Source of the DNA: Leptolyngbya sp. PCC 7375
Lineage (GTDB): Bacteria > Cyanobacteriota > Cyanobacteriia > Phormidesmidales > Phormidesmidaceae
Length of the DNA stretch: 64,000 nt
NCBI RefSeq assembly: GCF_000316115.1
Contig: NZ_JH993797.1
Coordinates: 496,001-560,000, forward strand
Direction: 5' to 3'
Position numbers and translations under genes: made by a program. Below the pieces are notes generated by a model. That model saw nothing but the letters and a program-made list of their open reading frames with translations. It was not told the DNA's origin and did no database searches. Shown here in pieces: positions 40,211 to 49,094 of the stretch (the first letter of the stretch is position 1; every line of letters starts with the position of its first letter).

Positions 40211-40258
40211 GGCACAGGTCATCGCTCTCTTTCGCAGGAGATCTACCTGTGCCTTTTT
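40211..40258 (+). terminator. Rho-independent terminator-like hairpin
   Basis: GGCACAGGT (40211-40219) pairs perfectly with ACCTGTGCC (40245-40253), followed by TTTTTCTT. It faces plus-strand transcription entering the end of element A. It may shield the element from outside reading, or be a leftover of the former flank. Confidence 0.5.
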
Positions 40259-40414
40259 CTTCGACTGGTGACAACCCAGCTAAGCTAACGCTTGCGCCGA
40301 TAACCTTGTCTCACGCTCTTTGGGCGAAACCCGACAACCGCCTTGGCGTCACCTGCCTACCTTCACTGTCGCGCAACAGTGCCCGATGATTGTGAGGAGT
40401 GAGGACAGGAGACC

Positions 40415-40531
40415 ATGCCTAAAATAGACATATCAAAACGCCCCTATCCGCTTGCCACGGGGCCAAAACGGAATGGACAACGAATTGTTGACATTGATCT
40501 AGGTTTCACTTTGTGGGTAGATACCTGGTAG
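40415..40531 (+). CDS. Orphan short ORF, 38 aa, possibly a truncated gene
   Basis: Begins [20 protein letters not shown] with a strong upstream GGACAGGAGACC ribosome site, and stops after 38 residues ([14 protein letters not shown]). The beginning looks like a genuine gene start, while the end falls in the rearranged zone between element A and the glutaminase fragment. It is likely the 5' remnant of a gene cut by rearrangement. The family is not recognised. Confidence 0.3.
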   Translation: MPKIDISKRPYPLATGPKRNGQRIVDIDLGFTLWVDTW

Positions 40532-40616
40532 TGATGGCCTAGAATACCGAAATATGGTGGGATACTTTGTTGGCCATGTTTTCGATTGAATTGGGGGTGG
40601 GAGTACGCCAATGACT

Positions 40617-40743
40617 GCGGCATCAATATCTTTATCAATCATGCCAAAGTTGAGCATCAGGTGGGCCATGGCGCGATTACGATGACCAGTGGCCCGCTCT
40701 GAAATAAATGTGGGCATGTCAATAAAGGTGTGGTGTAGCTTTT
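40617..40743 (-). pseudogene. Fragment of a second glutaminase gene
   Basis: About 110 bp (40617-40726) match the intact glsA at 43356-43462 with about four transitions. They encode [20 protein letters not shown] and following residues. Another 17 bp (40727-40743) match glsA at 43866-43882. The ~400 bp between these blocks in the intact gene are deleted. The 5' side abuts the IS5-type remnant. Confidence 0.85.
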
Positions 40744-40747
40744 GAGG

Positions 40748-42218
40748 TTATGCAACAGCCCAGCCATGGTGAGTATTGCCTCGCTTATAGTCAAAGGTCT
40801 GCCAGTCATCGTTTAACATCCCCTGTACGGGAGCGCTATTTGGCTGATCGCCACGTAGTAAACGTATTAGCACCATCAACAACCAGACAATAAAACGGCG
40901 TAGCCGTTTCTCCAAGTTCATCACCAAACAAGTGATGGCAATCATGGTTTCGGCGGTTTGTGCGAGTTTGGCCATCACCCGTCCGAGTCCAAATCGCCGT
41001 TTGGACTGATCAAACTTACCTTCGACAGCGACTCGAACACTTTCATCGTCTCGAGCCTGTTGTCGGAGGAGAGCTTGTTGAGTTTCATCGAGAGACGGTC
41101 GACCTAAGGGCGGACCACTCAGACGAATGCTATGGTGTTTACACCACCTCAAGTTATCGCGTGTCCGATAAATCTGGTCGGCATGCACTGAGGCGGGATA
41201 GTGTCCGGTGCGGGCGCGAAACCGTTCTATCTGGGGTATCAAGTCCTCAGATTCATTGAAGTTATCCCAACTGAGATGGTCAAGGAACACATAGCCCGCC
41301 ACACAACTAATGGCGAATTTGGCTCCAAATTCAACGGGGGTTCCGGCTTTACCGCGCACAATGGGTCGTACATGGAGCTGTGAAATACTCACAATGCAGT
41401 CATCAATCCGTCGCTGCTTGTGTTGATACATGTGCTGTTATTGGCGATAGACCTCATGAATCACCAACAGGGTCTTGTACTCTCGTGGATTCAGCGCTGC
41501 AAGCGTTGCGCCTGCTTTGATTAACTGGTCAATGTGCCCTAGGTTTCGTCGCACATAGTTGAGTTGTTGTCGGAGGCACTTACGAATCAACTTGCGTGAC
41601 TTCTTGTGCCGTTTCACAATCCTGAGGTAGTCTCTGCGGGCGGTTTGTCGATACATTCGAGGCTTCTTTGGAAGACCCCCTGCTACCTGTTGATACAACT
41701 CATCAATGAGCCGTTCACTGTGCTCTCTAGCTTGGTTGAGTAAATCGAGGTCAGTCGGAGCCTGCTTCAACCACCGACTCATTGACCGCTGACACCAGGT
41801 CGACACTGATTCGTTTGCGAAAATGGACCAGCATCGACGCATCAAACGGGGGCGTATCACTGTACTCATGAAGGCCGAAAAAATATTGCAGATACGGATT
41901 CTCTCGTATCTGGTCAACCGTCTCTCGGTCGCTGATACCCAATTTCTCTTTGATAATCAATGCGCCCAGAGCCATCCGAAAGCCTTTCGCTGGCGCTCCC
42001 ATATCCTCGCTAAACTGGCTAGCATAGGTTGATTCGAACTCATCCCATGGGATCATCTCGGCCAGTTTCACCCAGCGATTCTCCGACGATAATTTGCCCC
42101 CAAACGGTAGATAAAAATCTTCGAAAGATAACTGGCCAGGTGATGATTGTCGGTACATTTCTCTGAGTAGGTGCAAGGGGTTTGAGCATTTTAGCCACTT
42201 TTCCGTGCACTTAAGCAC
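40748..42218 (-). pseudogene. IS5-family (DUF772-type) transposase, decayed
   Basis: The N-terminal part (42218 down to ~41754) has LSFEDFYLPFGGKLSSENRWVKLAEMIPWDEFE (in pieces) and PPFDASMLVHFRKRI. A shift then moves to another frame at APTDLDLLNQAREHSERLIDELY, with loss of the segment expected to carry LDATCAP and the first catalytic Asp. A TAA at 41438 interrupts EVYRQ/QHMYQHKQRR. The C-terminal part shows SISQLHVRPIVRGKAGTPVEFGAK and ADQIYRTRDNLRWCKHH. Frameshift, deletion and nonsense codon make it inactive. Confidence 0.85.
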
Positions 42219-42400
42219 ATCTCAATACAGTGAAACCCTTGCAAAATATGAAGGCTGGACTTCAACAGCAAACCCTAATATAGCTCCATAACACCACAGG
42301 TTGGGGACTTTGCTAGCAGCTATTATCCCTCAACAGCATACATAGCATTCTCTTTAGCTATCCCACTATACGGAACCAGTACCCACTATTCATATTCAGG

Positions 42401-42429
42401 TAAAAAGAAACCCTGACTATGGCTAGGGT
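42401..42429 (-). terminator. Rho-independent terminator downstream of 42483 gene
   Basis: On the minus strand ACCCT-N10-AGGGT is followed by TTTCTTTTT. It lies about 50 bp after the stop of the charged protein gene. Confidence 0.45.
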
Positions 42430-42482
42430 CAAAGTAAGTATCTTATTTTAGATGCTTGTTACAAAAAACTCGCATTCACTCC

Positions 42483-42782
42483 TTATTCTGACTCGTCAGC
42501 AGCAGATGCCATCTCAGCTTCGTTCTCATCATCGACAACAGTAATTTCTATTGCCTCAGCTTCGTTCTCATCGTCGACAGTTTCACTATCTACAGCAGTA
42601 GTCGCTGTTGCTTCAGGTTCATCTTCGGCAGAGATGATTTCTGCTGTTTCATCTACTGCCTCGGTTGTAGTTGTATCATCAATGGCAGTAACAGCCGTTG
42701 TTTCAGATTCCCTATGTTTGTTCTTTCTTAATTTGGTTGAGTGTTTTTGTCTCTTTTTGGTACTACTCCACTTATTCCGCAT
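42483..42782 (-). CDS. Small charged protein: basic N-terminus, acidic repeat tail
   Basis: About 99 residues from MRNKWSSTKKRQKHSTKLRK (strongly basic), then an acidic region with imperfect repeats of VDDENEAEA and TTTAVDSE-like units. Met codons further upstream (42812 and 42827) are alternatives. No known domain. The split charge suggests nucleic acid or ribosome contact with a disordered acidic tail, which is inference. The repeats make slippage likely. Confidence 0.55.
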   Translation of the reverse strand: MRNKWSSTKKRQKHSTKLRKNKHRESETTAVTAIDDTTTTEAVDETAEIISAEDEPEATATTAVDSETVDDENEAEAIEITVVDDENEAEMASAADESE

Positions 42783-42957
42783 CTTTTTGATTTTTCCCTG
42801 GTAGACCACCATGGAAAAATATATCAATTACGCTGTTGTTGTTCCTAGAGTCTCTACAGATATCTCACACAACCTATAAGGAATTTAACCAAGTGTTGTA
42901 TAGCGACGGTCTAATAGATCAGTTCACAACATTTCTAAGTATGGTAGGCGACAAATT

Positions 42958-43914
42958 TTAAATGCAAAATATGCACCGCCCCATGGATAGGTCAAACATG
43001 TGGAGATTATATTTTTTAGATAGGGCTTCAAATACTCGCAAGCCTCGTACACTGTTGCCATTGTCATCAATGGGTGGAGAGAATGTGGCAATCCCTGCTT
43101 TTCCGGGGATCACGGCCAAAATACCACCGGACACCCCACTTTTTGCCGGCACACCAACTCGATAGGCCCATTCTCCTGCACGGTTATACATGCCGCAGGT
43201 GTACATAACGCTGAGGATATCTCGAACGTAGTCTTCGTTAACGGCGCGAGTTTGGGTGATGGGATTTTGGCCATGATTAGCTAGTGTAGCTGCCATGGTG
43301 GCTAAGTCCTGACAGGTGACCATGACGGCACATTGCTGAAAATATAGATCGAGGGCGGCATCGATATCTTTATCAATCATGCCAAAGTTGAGCATCAGAT
43401 GGGCCATGGCGCGATTACGATGACCAGTGGCTCGTTCTGAAATAAATGTGGGCATGTCAATAAAAACGTCGTGCCCAGTGTAGCGCTCAAGCATTTTGAG
43501 CAACCTGTTGAGCTTATCGGTGGGGCCATCACCCTTCAGCAGACTGGTGGTGGCAATGGCTCCGGCATTGATCATGGGGTTATAGGGTCTGTGGGAACCT
43601 TCATCTAACCGAATCATTGAATTAAAAGGATCACCCGTAGGTTCTACGCCCACTTTCTTCAACAAAACCTCTCGACCATGATCTTCTAACGCCAGACCGT
43701 AGGAGAAGAGTTTAGAAATTGACTGAATTGTAAATTTCTGCTCAGTGTCCCCGACATTAAATGCCTGGCCATCGGTGGTAACAACGCTGATGCCAAACCA
43801 GCCAGGGTTAGCCTTTGACAGCTCTGGAATATAAGCCGCAACCTCACCCTCCTCCGTTGCCGCATAGGTGTGGTGTAGCTTTTCAAGAAAGGCCTGCAAT
43901 TCTGACATGGTCAA
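42958..43914 (-). CDS. glsA: Glutaminase A
   Basis: 318 residues; serine-dependent beta-lactamase-fold glutaminase hydrolysing glutamine to glutamate and ammonia. Motifs: [16 protein letters not shown] (SxxK nucleophile), [65 protein letters not shown] and [18 protein letters not shown]. The length is close to the family norm (about 305-310), with a slightly extended C-terminus. A fragment of a second copy lies 2.3 kb away. The ~84-bp element (43955-44037) sits in its upstream region. Confidence 0.95.
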   Translation of the reverse strand: MTMSELQAFLEKLHHTYAATEEGEVAAYIPELSKANPGWFGISVVTTDGQAFNVGDTEQKFTIQSISKLFSYGLALEDHGREVLLKKVGVEPTGDPFNSMIRLDEGSHRPYNPMINAGAIATTSLLKGDGPTDKLNRLLKMLERYTGHDVFIDMPTFISERATGHRNRAMAHLMLNFGMIDKDIDAALDLYFQQCAVMVTCQDLATMAATLANHGQNPITQTRAVNEDYVRDILSVMYTCGMYNRAGEWAYRVGVPAKSGVSGGILAVIPGKAGIATFSPPIDDNGNSVRGLRVFEALSKKYNLHMFDLSMGRCIFCI

Positions 43915-43954
43915 TGTCCCACCCGCTCGATAGCATCATAATTTGAAATTGGAC

Positions 43955-44037
43955 GCTGCTGATCCTCGGAGGGATTTAATCCTTTAAATCTGGGCCATTA
44001 GCAAATATCACAGCTCGATTTATCCTCCAAATCAGCA
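43955..44037 (-). repeat. ~84-bp TGCTGAT/ATCAGCA element, copy 3
   Basis: On the minus strand it starts TGCTGATTTGGAGGATAAATC and ends GAGGATCAGCAGC, with a central GCTAATGGCCCAGATTT. It lies between the prolyl oligopeptidase stop and the glsA start, 41 bp upstream of glsA, so it may be in the glsA leader or promoter. Confidence 0.6.
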
Positions 44038-44057
44038 CCAGCTGAAATCGCAACAGG

Positions 44058-46121
44058 TTAAACCGTCAAATGTTTGCCCTCTGCATCTAAGGTCTTTACC
44101 AGAAAGGCCCATTTGTCAGCGACTTCCTCAATGATTTTGGCAGTTGGTTTCCCAGCTCCATGGCCTGCCTTTGTTTCAATGCGGATTAATACTGGATTGT
44201 CTCCCTGGTGAACCGCCTGGAGTGTAGCTGCAAACTTAAAACTGTGGGCTGGCACGACGCGATCATCATGGTCGGCGGTGGTAATCAGTGTGGATGGATA
44301 GCTGGCTGAGTTTAGATTATGCAGTGGCGAATAGGCGTAGAGTGCCTTAAATTCCTCAGGATCTTGGGGAGAGCCATAGTCACTTTCCCAGGCCCAACCT
44401 ATGGTGAATTGGTTAAACCGCAGCATATCCATAACGCCCACGGCTGGTAGAGCTGCGGCAAACAGGTCGGGGCGTTGAATCATGCAGGCTCCGACCAATA
44501 GCCCACCATTGCTACCGCCCATGATGGCCAGGTTTTCAGAGGAGGTGTAGTTGTTGTCAACTAACCACTCAGCTGCACCGATAAAGTCATCAAAAACATT
44601 TTGCTTGGTTAGCTTTGTGCCTGCCTGGTGCCAGATTTTACCATATTCACCACCGCCTCGCAGATTAGCCACGGCATAGATGCCCCCCATCTCTAGCCAC
44701 ACTAGATTGCCCACTGAGAAATTGGGGCTAATAGAGATATTAAAACCGCCATACCCATAGAGCAGCGTGGGTGTTTGGCCATTGGGGGTTAGTCCCTTTT
44801 TGTGGGTGATAAACATGGGCACTCGTGTGCCATCTTTGCTGGTGTAAAACACCTGCTGTGTTTCATATTGATTGGGGTCAAACGCCACCTCAGCCTCACG
44901 AAACAGGCTTTGTTCTCCTGTTTCCAGGTTGTAGCGATAGATGCGGCTAGGCACCGTAAAGCTAGAAAATTGGTAAAACGTTTCCGTATCTTCTTGTTTG
45001 CCATCAAACCCACCTGCAGAGCCAATACCTGGTAGTTCGACAGTTCTGAGGGGTTGACCGGCTAGATCAAAGATTTGAATTGTGGTGTAAGCATCCTTAA
45101 GATAGTTGGCAACAAACTGATTGTTTAACAGGCTGACCGAGCCCAAAGTCTCTGCTGCCTCAGGAATAATCTCTGTGGGACCATTTCCTTTGGTCAGATC
45201 AAGGGCAATGACGCGACCACGGGACGCGTTTAAGTCAGTCTGAAACCAGAATGTGGTGCCGTCGTTATCGATCAATCCATAGGATGCTTCAAATTCGCTG
45301 ATGAGCTCTATGACCTCGCCATTGGGATCTTGGAGATCCTTATAAAAAATTAGGTTCTTGCGCTCAGTGCCTCGCCATACAGAAATAACCAGGTAGCGTC
45401 CATCATGGGTTACCTGCCCATGGAAGCCCCATTCTTTTTCATCAGGACGTTCATAGACCAGTCTGTCTTCTGACTGAGGAGTGCCCAGACGGTGATATAA
45501 GAGTTTTTGGAAATAATTAACCTCTTCAAACTGAGAATCTGTCGAGGGTGCGTCATAGCGACTATAGAAAAAGCCCTGGTTGTCGTGACTCCAGGTCGCT
45601 CCTGAGAATTTGCTCCACTGCAGATGGTCAACGGTATCTTCCCCTGTTTCAATATCTCGCACTTTCCACTCCAGCCAGTCTGACCCTGAGCTAGAAAGGC
45701 TGTAAGCCAGATAACGACCATCTTCACTAACGGCAATGCTGCCTAATGCCACTGTGCCATCTGTCGATAGGGTATTGGGGTCGAGCAGTACAACCGGCTC
45801 AGCTTCCAGGGATGGTTGGGTGTAAAGTACCGCCTGGTTTTGCAGACCATCATTTTTGTAGTAAAAGTAGCGTCCACCGCGCTTAAATGGCACACTGTAG
45901 CGCTCATAGTTCCAAAGTTCCGTCAGCCGCTTTTTGAGAGGTTCCACCGCAGGTAGCTCACGCAGATAGCCAAATGTAACCTCATTCTGTGCCTCAACCC
46001 AGGTCTTCGTCTCATCAGAATTAGGGTCCTCGAGCCAACGATAGGGGTCAGCAACAGTCGTACCGTGGTAAGTATCGATTGTTTGGTCGCAGCGGCGGGT
46101 TTGAGGATATTGGAAGGGCAT
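44058..46121 (-). CDS. Prolyl oligopeptidase (S9A)
   Basis: About 687 residues from MPFQYPQTRRCDQTIDTYHG; an upstream ATG at 46187 adds 22 residues of low complexity. Serine peptidase cleaving after proline in short peptides. An N-terminal seven-bladed propeller is followed by the alpha/beta-hydrolase domain. The catalytic triad is visible as IMGGSNGGLLVGA (Ser), TADHDDRVVPAHS (Asp) and TKAGHGAGKPT (His). DPYRWLEDPNSDET is the usual N-terminal signature. No signal peptide, so probably cytoplasmic. Confidence 0.95.
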   Translation of the reverse strand: MPFQYPQTRRCDQTIDTYHGTTVADPYRWLEDPNSDETKTWVEAQNEVTFGYLRELPAVEPLKKRLTELWNYERYSVPFKRGGRYFYYKNDGLQNQAVLYTQPSLEAEPVVLLDPNTLSTDGTVALGSIAVSEDGRYLAYSLSSSGSDWLEWKVRDIETGEDTVDHLQWSKFSGATWSHDNQGFFYSRYDAPSTDSQFEEVNYFQKLLYHRLGTPQSEDRLVYERPDEKEWGFHGQVTHDGRYLVISVWRGTERKNLIFYKDLQDPNGEVIELISEFEASYGLIDNDGTTFWFQTDLNASRGRVIALDLTKGNGPTEIIPEAAETLGSVSLLNNQFVANYLKDAYTTIQIFDLAGQPLRTVELPGIGSAGGFDGKQEDTETFYQFSSFTVPSRIYRYNLETGEQSLFREAEVAFDPNQYETQQVFYTSKDGTRVPMFITHKKGLTPNGQTPTLLYGYGGFNISISPNFSVGNLVWLEMGGIYAVANLRGGGEYGKIWHQAGTKLTKQNVFDDFIGAAEWLVDNNYTSSENLAIMGGSNGGLLVGACMIQRPDLFAAALPAVGVMDMLRFNQFTIGWAWESDYGSPQDPEEFKALYAYSPLHNLNSASYPSTLITTADHDDRVVPAHSFKFAATLQAVHQGDNPVLIRIETKAGHGAGKPTAKIIEEVADKWAFLVKTLDAEGKHLTV

Positions 46122-46252
46122 GGGGTAGAACGCGGAGGGGGCAGAAGAAGGAGCGGAGCGTAATGGAGAAACGATTCCATTTGGCAAGTTAATCCGTTTG
46201 TAGGTTGTGGTTGTGGTACGAAACCCAACCTACACCCATCAACATTTGTGGA

Positions 46253-47533
46253 TTAATCCTTTATCGAGTAGTTTAACGTTTCCAGAATTAATTGCGCGAA
46301 ACGGCTGGCGGCCCCCGATGGACCGCGCAGGTTACGCAGGTTTTGGCTCATGGCTTCCAGTTGTTGGGGGTGTTTGAGGTAGGTGGCGATGCGATCGCAC
46401 ACCTCCTCTGCCGTAATCCGTCCCAGCAGCTCCGGCACCACCTCTTCCTTGGCCCAGATATTTGGCCAGGCAAAGCGCTTTTGATTGCGCTGGATATATT
46501 GAATCGCCACGGTATTGATCACCGTGGTTAGCAACGAGCCGACCACGGGTAACTGGCATAGCAAGCCCCAAAGACCATCCCAGGTGCGCATGACGTCTAG
46601 CTGCTGAGTGGGGAGTAAAACCACCATGGGCACAGCCAGGGAGCCAAGCTGAGCGGTATTGGCTCCGACGGTGGTGACGCAAAGGGTGCAGCGTTTGAGC
46701 AGGCCATGGGCGGGAAAGTCGGTCCAGAGCCAGACTTTGGGGCCGTCCTTGATTTGGAAGTAGGGCAGGCCGCTGTTGGCAGGATTGTCGGGGGTGATCA
46801 GTTGGGCTGTGGGACCGTCCATGACTGCGACGGTGGCGTTTTGGGTGGGGTCGGCGTAGGTGGCAAGGGTGTCTGGAGTGACGGTGGGGGCGACGGGGAT
46901 GATGAATTCAAGATCGGGATGGGTTTTGTGGAGTGTGTGTGCGATCGCAAGCGACAACGGTACCCCAGGCCTTAACTTATCTGGCTTTGACCCCGGCATC
47001 AGCCCGATTACCTGCGTTTCAGGGCTAAAGGGCAGCTCTGCACCACTAGCAGATTCCACATCCGCCATCAGGTCACCCACCACCGTCAGCTTGGGCTGAT
47101 ATTTAGCCGCGACTTTCTCGGTAGTATCCCCCTGCATCATGCCAAAGTTATCCACCCAGTTGAGCCAGCGCGGTTCCCATTCTGCGTAGATGACGGTACG
47201 GTAGCCCAGACGCTTGGCCGCCCAGACAGCATAGAGCTGATCGCCACCAAGAAAAACGACCACACCCTGGTGATGCCAGTCCCAGTCGTCAGCGGTTTTG
47301 CCCGTGAGCAAAAACCGGAAAAACGCGTCTGGCCCTTGCACGCGATCTACCTCGGGATAGGACTTGAGGGAAGCCGTTTCGCCTCCCGATGCGTGGGGGC
47401 AGGGGGACAGCATCACCGAAAAGCGCATTTGTTCGTGATCCGACTCACGCTTTCTCAGCTGCTGGATAACGGGTTTTACCCAGGTTGAGACTTCCCCTGG
47501 CCCATTGGTCAAAATTAGAACGTCTACCGCCAT
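46253..47533 (-). CDS. Lipid-A-disaccharide synthase-like protein (cyanobacterial LpxB-related)
   Basis: 426-residue GT-B-type protein: N-terminal VLILTNGPGEVSTWVKPVIQQLR, then VVVFLGGDQLYAVWAAKRLGY, PKLTVVGDLMADV, and VIGLMPGSKPDKLRPGVPLSLAIA, with the C-terminal VTTVGANTAQLGSLAVPMVVLLP. These match the cyanobacterial LpxB-like branch, which differs from proteobacterial LpxB. Role in lipid A or another glycolipid is inferred. It lies 53 bp upstream in map order of the prolyl oligopeptidase region, same strand. Confidence 0.8.
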   Translation of the reverse strand: MAVDVLILTNGPGEVSTWVKPVIQQLRKRESDHEQMRFSVMLSPCPHASGGETASLKSYPEVDRVQGPDAFFRFLLTGKTADDWDWHHQGVVVFLGGDQLYAVWAAKRLGYRTVIYAEWEPRWLNWVDNFGMMQGDTTEKVAAKYQPKLTVVGDLMADVESASGAELPFSPETQVIGLMPGSKPDKLRPGVPLSLAIAHTLHKTHPDLEFIIPVAPTVTPDTLATYADPTQNATVAVMDGPTAQLITPDNPANSGLPYFQIKDGPKVWLWTDFPAHGLLKRCTLCVTTVGANTAQLGSLAVPMVVLLPTQQLDVMRTWDGLWGLLCQLPVVGSLLTTVINTVAIQYIQRNQKRFAWPNIWAKEEVVPELLGRITAEEVCDRIATYLKHPQQLEAMSQNLRNLRGPSGAASRFAQLILETLNYSIKD

Positions 47534-47590
47534 CGGTCTATGGGTTCCAAAGGCATTGCCATGGCCACATTATCACGTGCCATAACCCGT

Positions 47591-47612
47591 GGGGTGTTCC
47601 ATGGAACGCCCC
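47591..47612. repeat. GGGGTGTTCC/GGAACGCCCC palindrome
   Basis: Palindrome with one G-T-type mismatch, followed by the TACAC tail. Between the divergent LpxB-like and larB genes. Member of the GGGGCG...CGCCCCTAC family. Confidence 0.5.
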
Positions 47613-47681
47613 TACACAAACGTCAACCATTTCAAAAAAACGCTAGCCTAAATACCGTCCTTTAAAATTTCCGTTCTCACC

Positions 47682-48461
47682 GTGACCCAGCCTGCTGTAC
47701 TACGCGATTTGTTGACCGCTGTTGCCCAAGGACAGGTTAGCCCCGACACTGCCTTTGATAAACTCAAGCACCTGAACTATCAACCCGTTGATGACTTTGC
47801 CAAAGTCGATCATCATCGGACCTTGCGGACAGGATTTCCAGAGGTGATCTGGGGTCAAGATAAGACGATAGATCAGCTCATAAAAATTTTTCGGGCGATG
47901 GAGCCTGAGAATCCGGTGGTGATGGCGACACGAATTACGCCGGAGGTGTATCCACAGATGCGAGACTCCTTGCCAAATCTGCGCTATTACGAACGGGCTC
48001 GCATTTGTGCCCTACAGCCAGAGACTATTGCAGCGGTGCATCCCGGTAACATTGCGATTCTTACGGCGGGCACAGCGGATTTGCCCACGGCAGCAGAAGC
48101 GGCAGTCACGTTGGAACTCTCGGGTTTCCAGGTGACCCGTCTATGGGATGTGGGTGTGGCAGGCATCCATCGGTTGTTGAACAATCGGCAGGTGATTGAC
48201 AAGGCCGATGTGTTGATTGTTGTTGCCGGGATGGAGGGAGCATTGCCCAGTGTTGTTGCTGGGTTAGCAAATTGCCCAGTAATTGCAGTACCGACCAGTG
48301 TTGGTTATGGAGCCAGCTTTGGGGGGGTGTCGGCCTTGTTGACGATGTTAAACTCTTGCGCCGCCGGGATTGGCGTGATGAATATCGACAATGGGTTTGG
48401 GGCTGCTGTGTTAGCCGGGCAAATTATTAGAACAGCCACAAAAATTGGCCAATCAGCGTGA
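47682..48461 (+). CDS. larB: LarB, nickel-pincer cofactor biosynthesis protein
   Basis: 259 residues; PurE-like carboxylase/hydrolase acting on nicotinic acid adenine dinucleotide in nickel-pincer cofactor synthesis for lactate racemase-type enzymes. Signatures: RTGFPEVIWGQDKT, NIAILTAGTADLPTAAEAAVTLELSGF, LWDVGVAGIHRLL, VVAGMEGALPSVVAGL, and PTSVGYGASFGGVSALLTMLNSCAAGIGVMNIDNGFGAA (in pieces). The start is GTG at 47682. No larC or larE is in the window. Confidence 0.92.
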   Translation: MTQPAVLRDLLTAVAQGQVSPDTAFDKLKHLNYQPVDDFAKVDHHRTLRTGFPEVIWGQDKTIDQLIKIFRAMEPENPVVMATRITPEVYPQMRDSLPNLRYYERARICALQPETIAAVHPGNIAILTAGTADLPTAAEAAVTLELSGFQVTRLWDVGVAGIHRLLNNRQVIDKADVLIVVAGMEGALPSVVAGLANCPVIAVPTSVGYGASFGGVSALLTMLNSCAAGIGVMNIDNGFGAAVLAGQIIRTATKIGQSA

Positions 48462-48603
48462 ATATTGCTCCAGCAGTTCAGGGGGCATGGGGTTGCCGGC
48501 TAGTTCCAGGGTACGGAGTTCGGGGAGCTGTGCGATCGCAACTAGCAAACTCGTCAGCTGATTCTCCTTAAATCTAGCCCGGACAAGTTTAATTCGGTGG
48601 CCT
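48453..48603 (-). pseudogene. Leucine-rich repeat gene remnant, frameshifted
   Basis: On the minus strand ATELNLSGLDLR can be read, then after a shift ENQLTSLLVAIAQLPELRTLELAGNPMPPELLEQYS ends at a stop (48453). This is one to two LRR units of a cyanobacterial LRR/ROC-like protein. The stop overlaps the last bases of larB. Only this C-terminal scrap is present. Confidence 0.6.
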
Positions 48604-48669
48604 GAGTAGTGTAGATGAGACAATTATCCCCTGAGAGTTTCTTGGTTAGAGGCAATCCTACGTCGAACC

Positions 48670-49080
48670 TTATCCTCTTTTTCTCTGTCTCTGAGCGCTG
48701 AGTTTAAGGCCATAACCCAAGAGACTGCCAATGACAAAACCTAATACAGGAGTAAGCCGATCATTTTCGAATGGAGCTAGATGTGGACCGAAGAATCTCA
48801 TAAATGCAGAGATAACGGTTAATAGGAGCAATAACCCACTGACAAAGGTAACTGTGTAGATATTCTTAAGTTTTGGAACGACCAAAAACTCCATGAGTAG
48901 CGAATATGCCAGCAGCTGAATGCCGGCGTATCGCAAGCCAGCATAGAAAGTTAGCCAACCAATGGCCAGGCCGACATGGAAGCTGCTTTGCCATGTATTG
49001 AGAACGATGTAGCTTATGGCCACTAGTGCTGGAGGCGCTAGAAAACCAAGAGCTAGTCGTATGATTCGTGTGCCCATCAA
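48670..49080 (-). CDS. Hypothetical membrane protein, 136 aa
   Basis: Four hydrophobic segments (residues ~5-27, 35-52, 56-70 and 76-95, with a further one near 108-125). The C-terminus is basic. It is 14 bp downstream of the alpha/beta hydrolase gene and likely co-transcribed. No family is recognised. Confidence 0.6.
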   Translation of the reverse strand: MMGTRIIRLALGFLAPPALVAISYIVLNTWQSSFHVGLAIGWLTFYAGLRYAGIQLLAYSLLMEFLVVPKLKNIYTVTFVSGLLLLLTVISAFMRFFGPHLAPFENDRLTPVLGFVIGSLLGYGLKLSAQRQRKRG

Positions 49081-49094
49081 AGTGCAAATAGCTT

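Larger units (their letters stand above)
33285..40260. mobile_element. Outer IS21-like element A (degraded, contains element B and a MITE)
   Basis: Extent is approximate. It contains istB (parts 33378-33539 and 37904-38562) and istA (parts 38273-39796 and 39968-40176), all on the minus strand. At the left, a doubled motif GCGATCTAAATGAC (33294-33335) looks like the repeated transposase-binding end of an IS21 element. No matching inverted copy was found at the right, so that end is probably lost. Insertions inside it are described separately. Confidence 0.7.

Noticed and set aside
40200..40400. Right terminal repeat of element A
   Set aside because: I looked for an inverted copy of GCGATCTAAATGAC and for a matching TGT-type tip; none was found, so the right boundary is left open.
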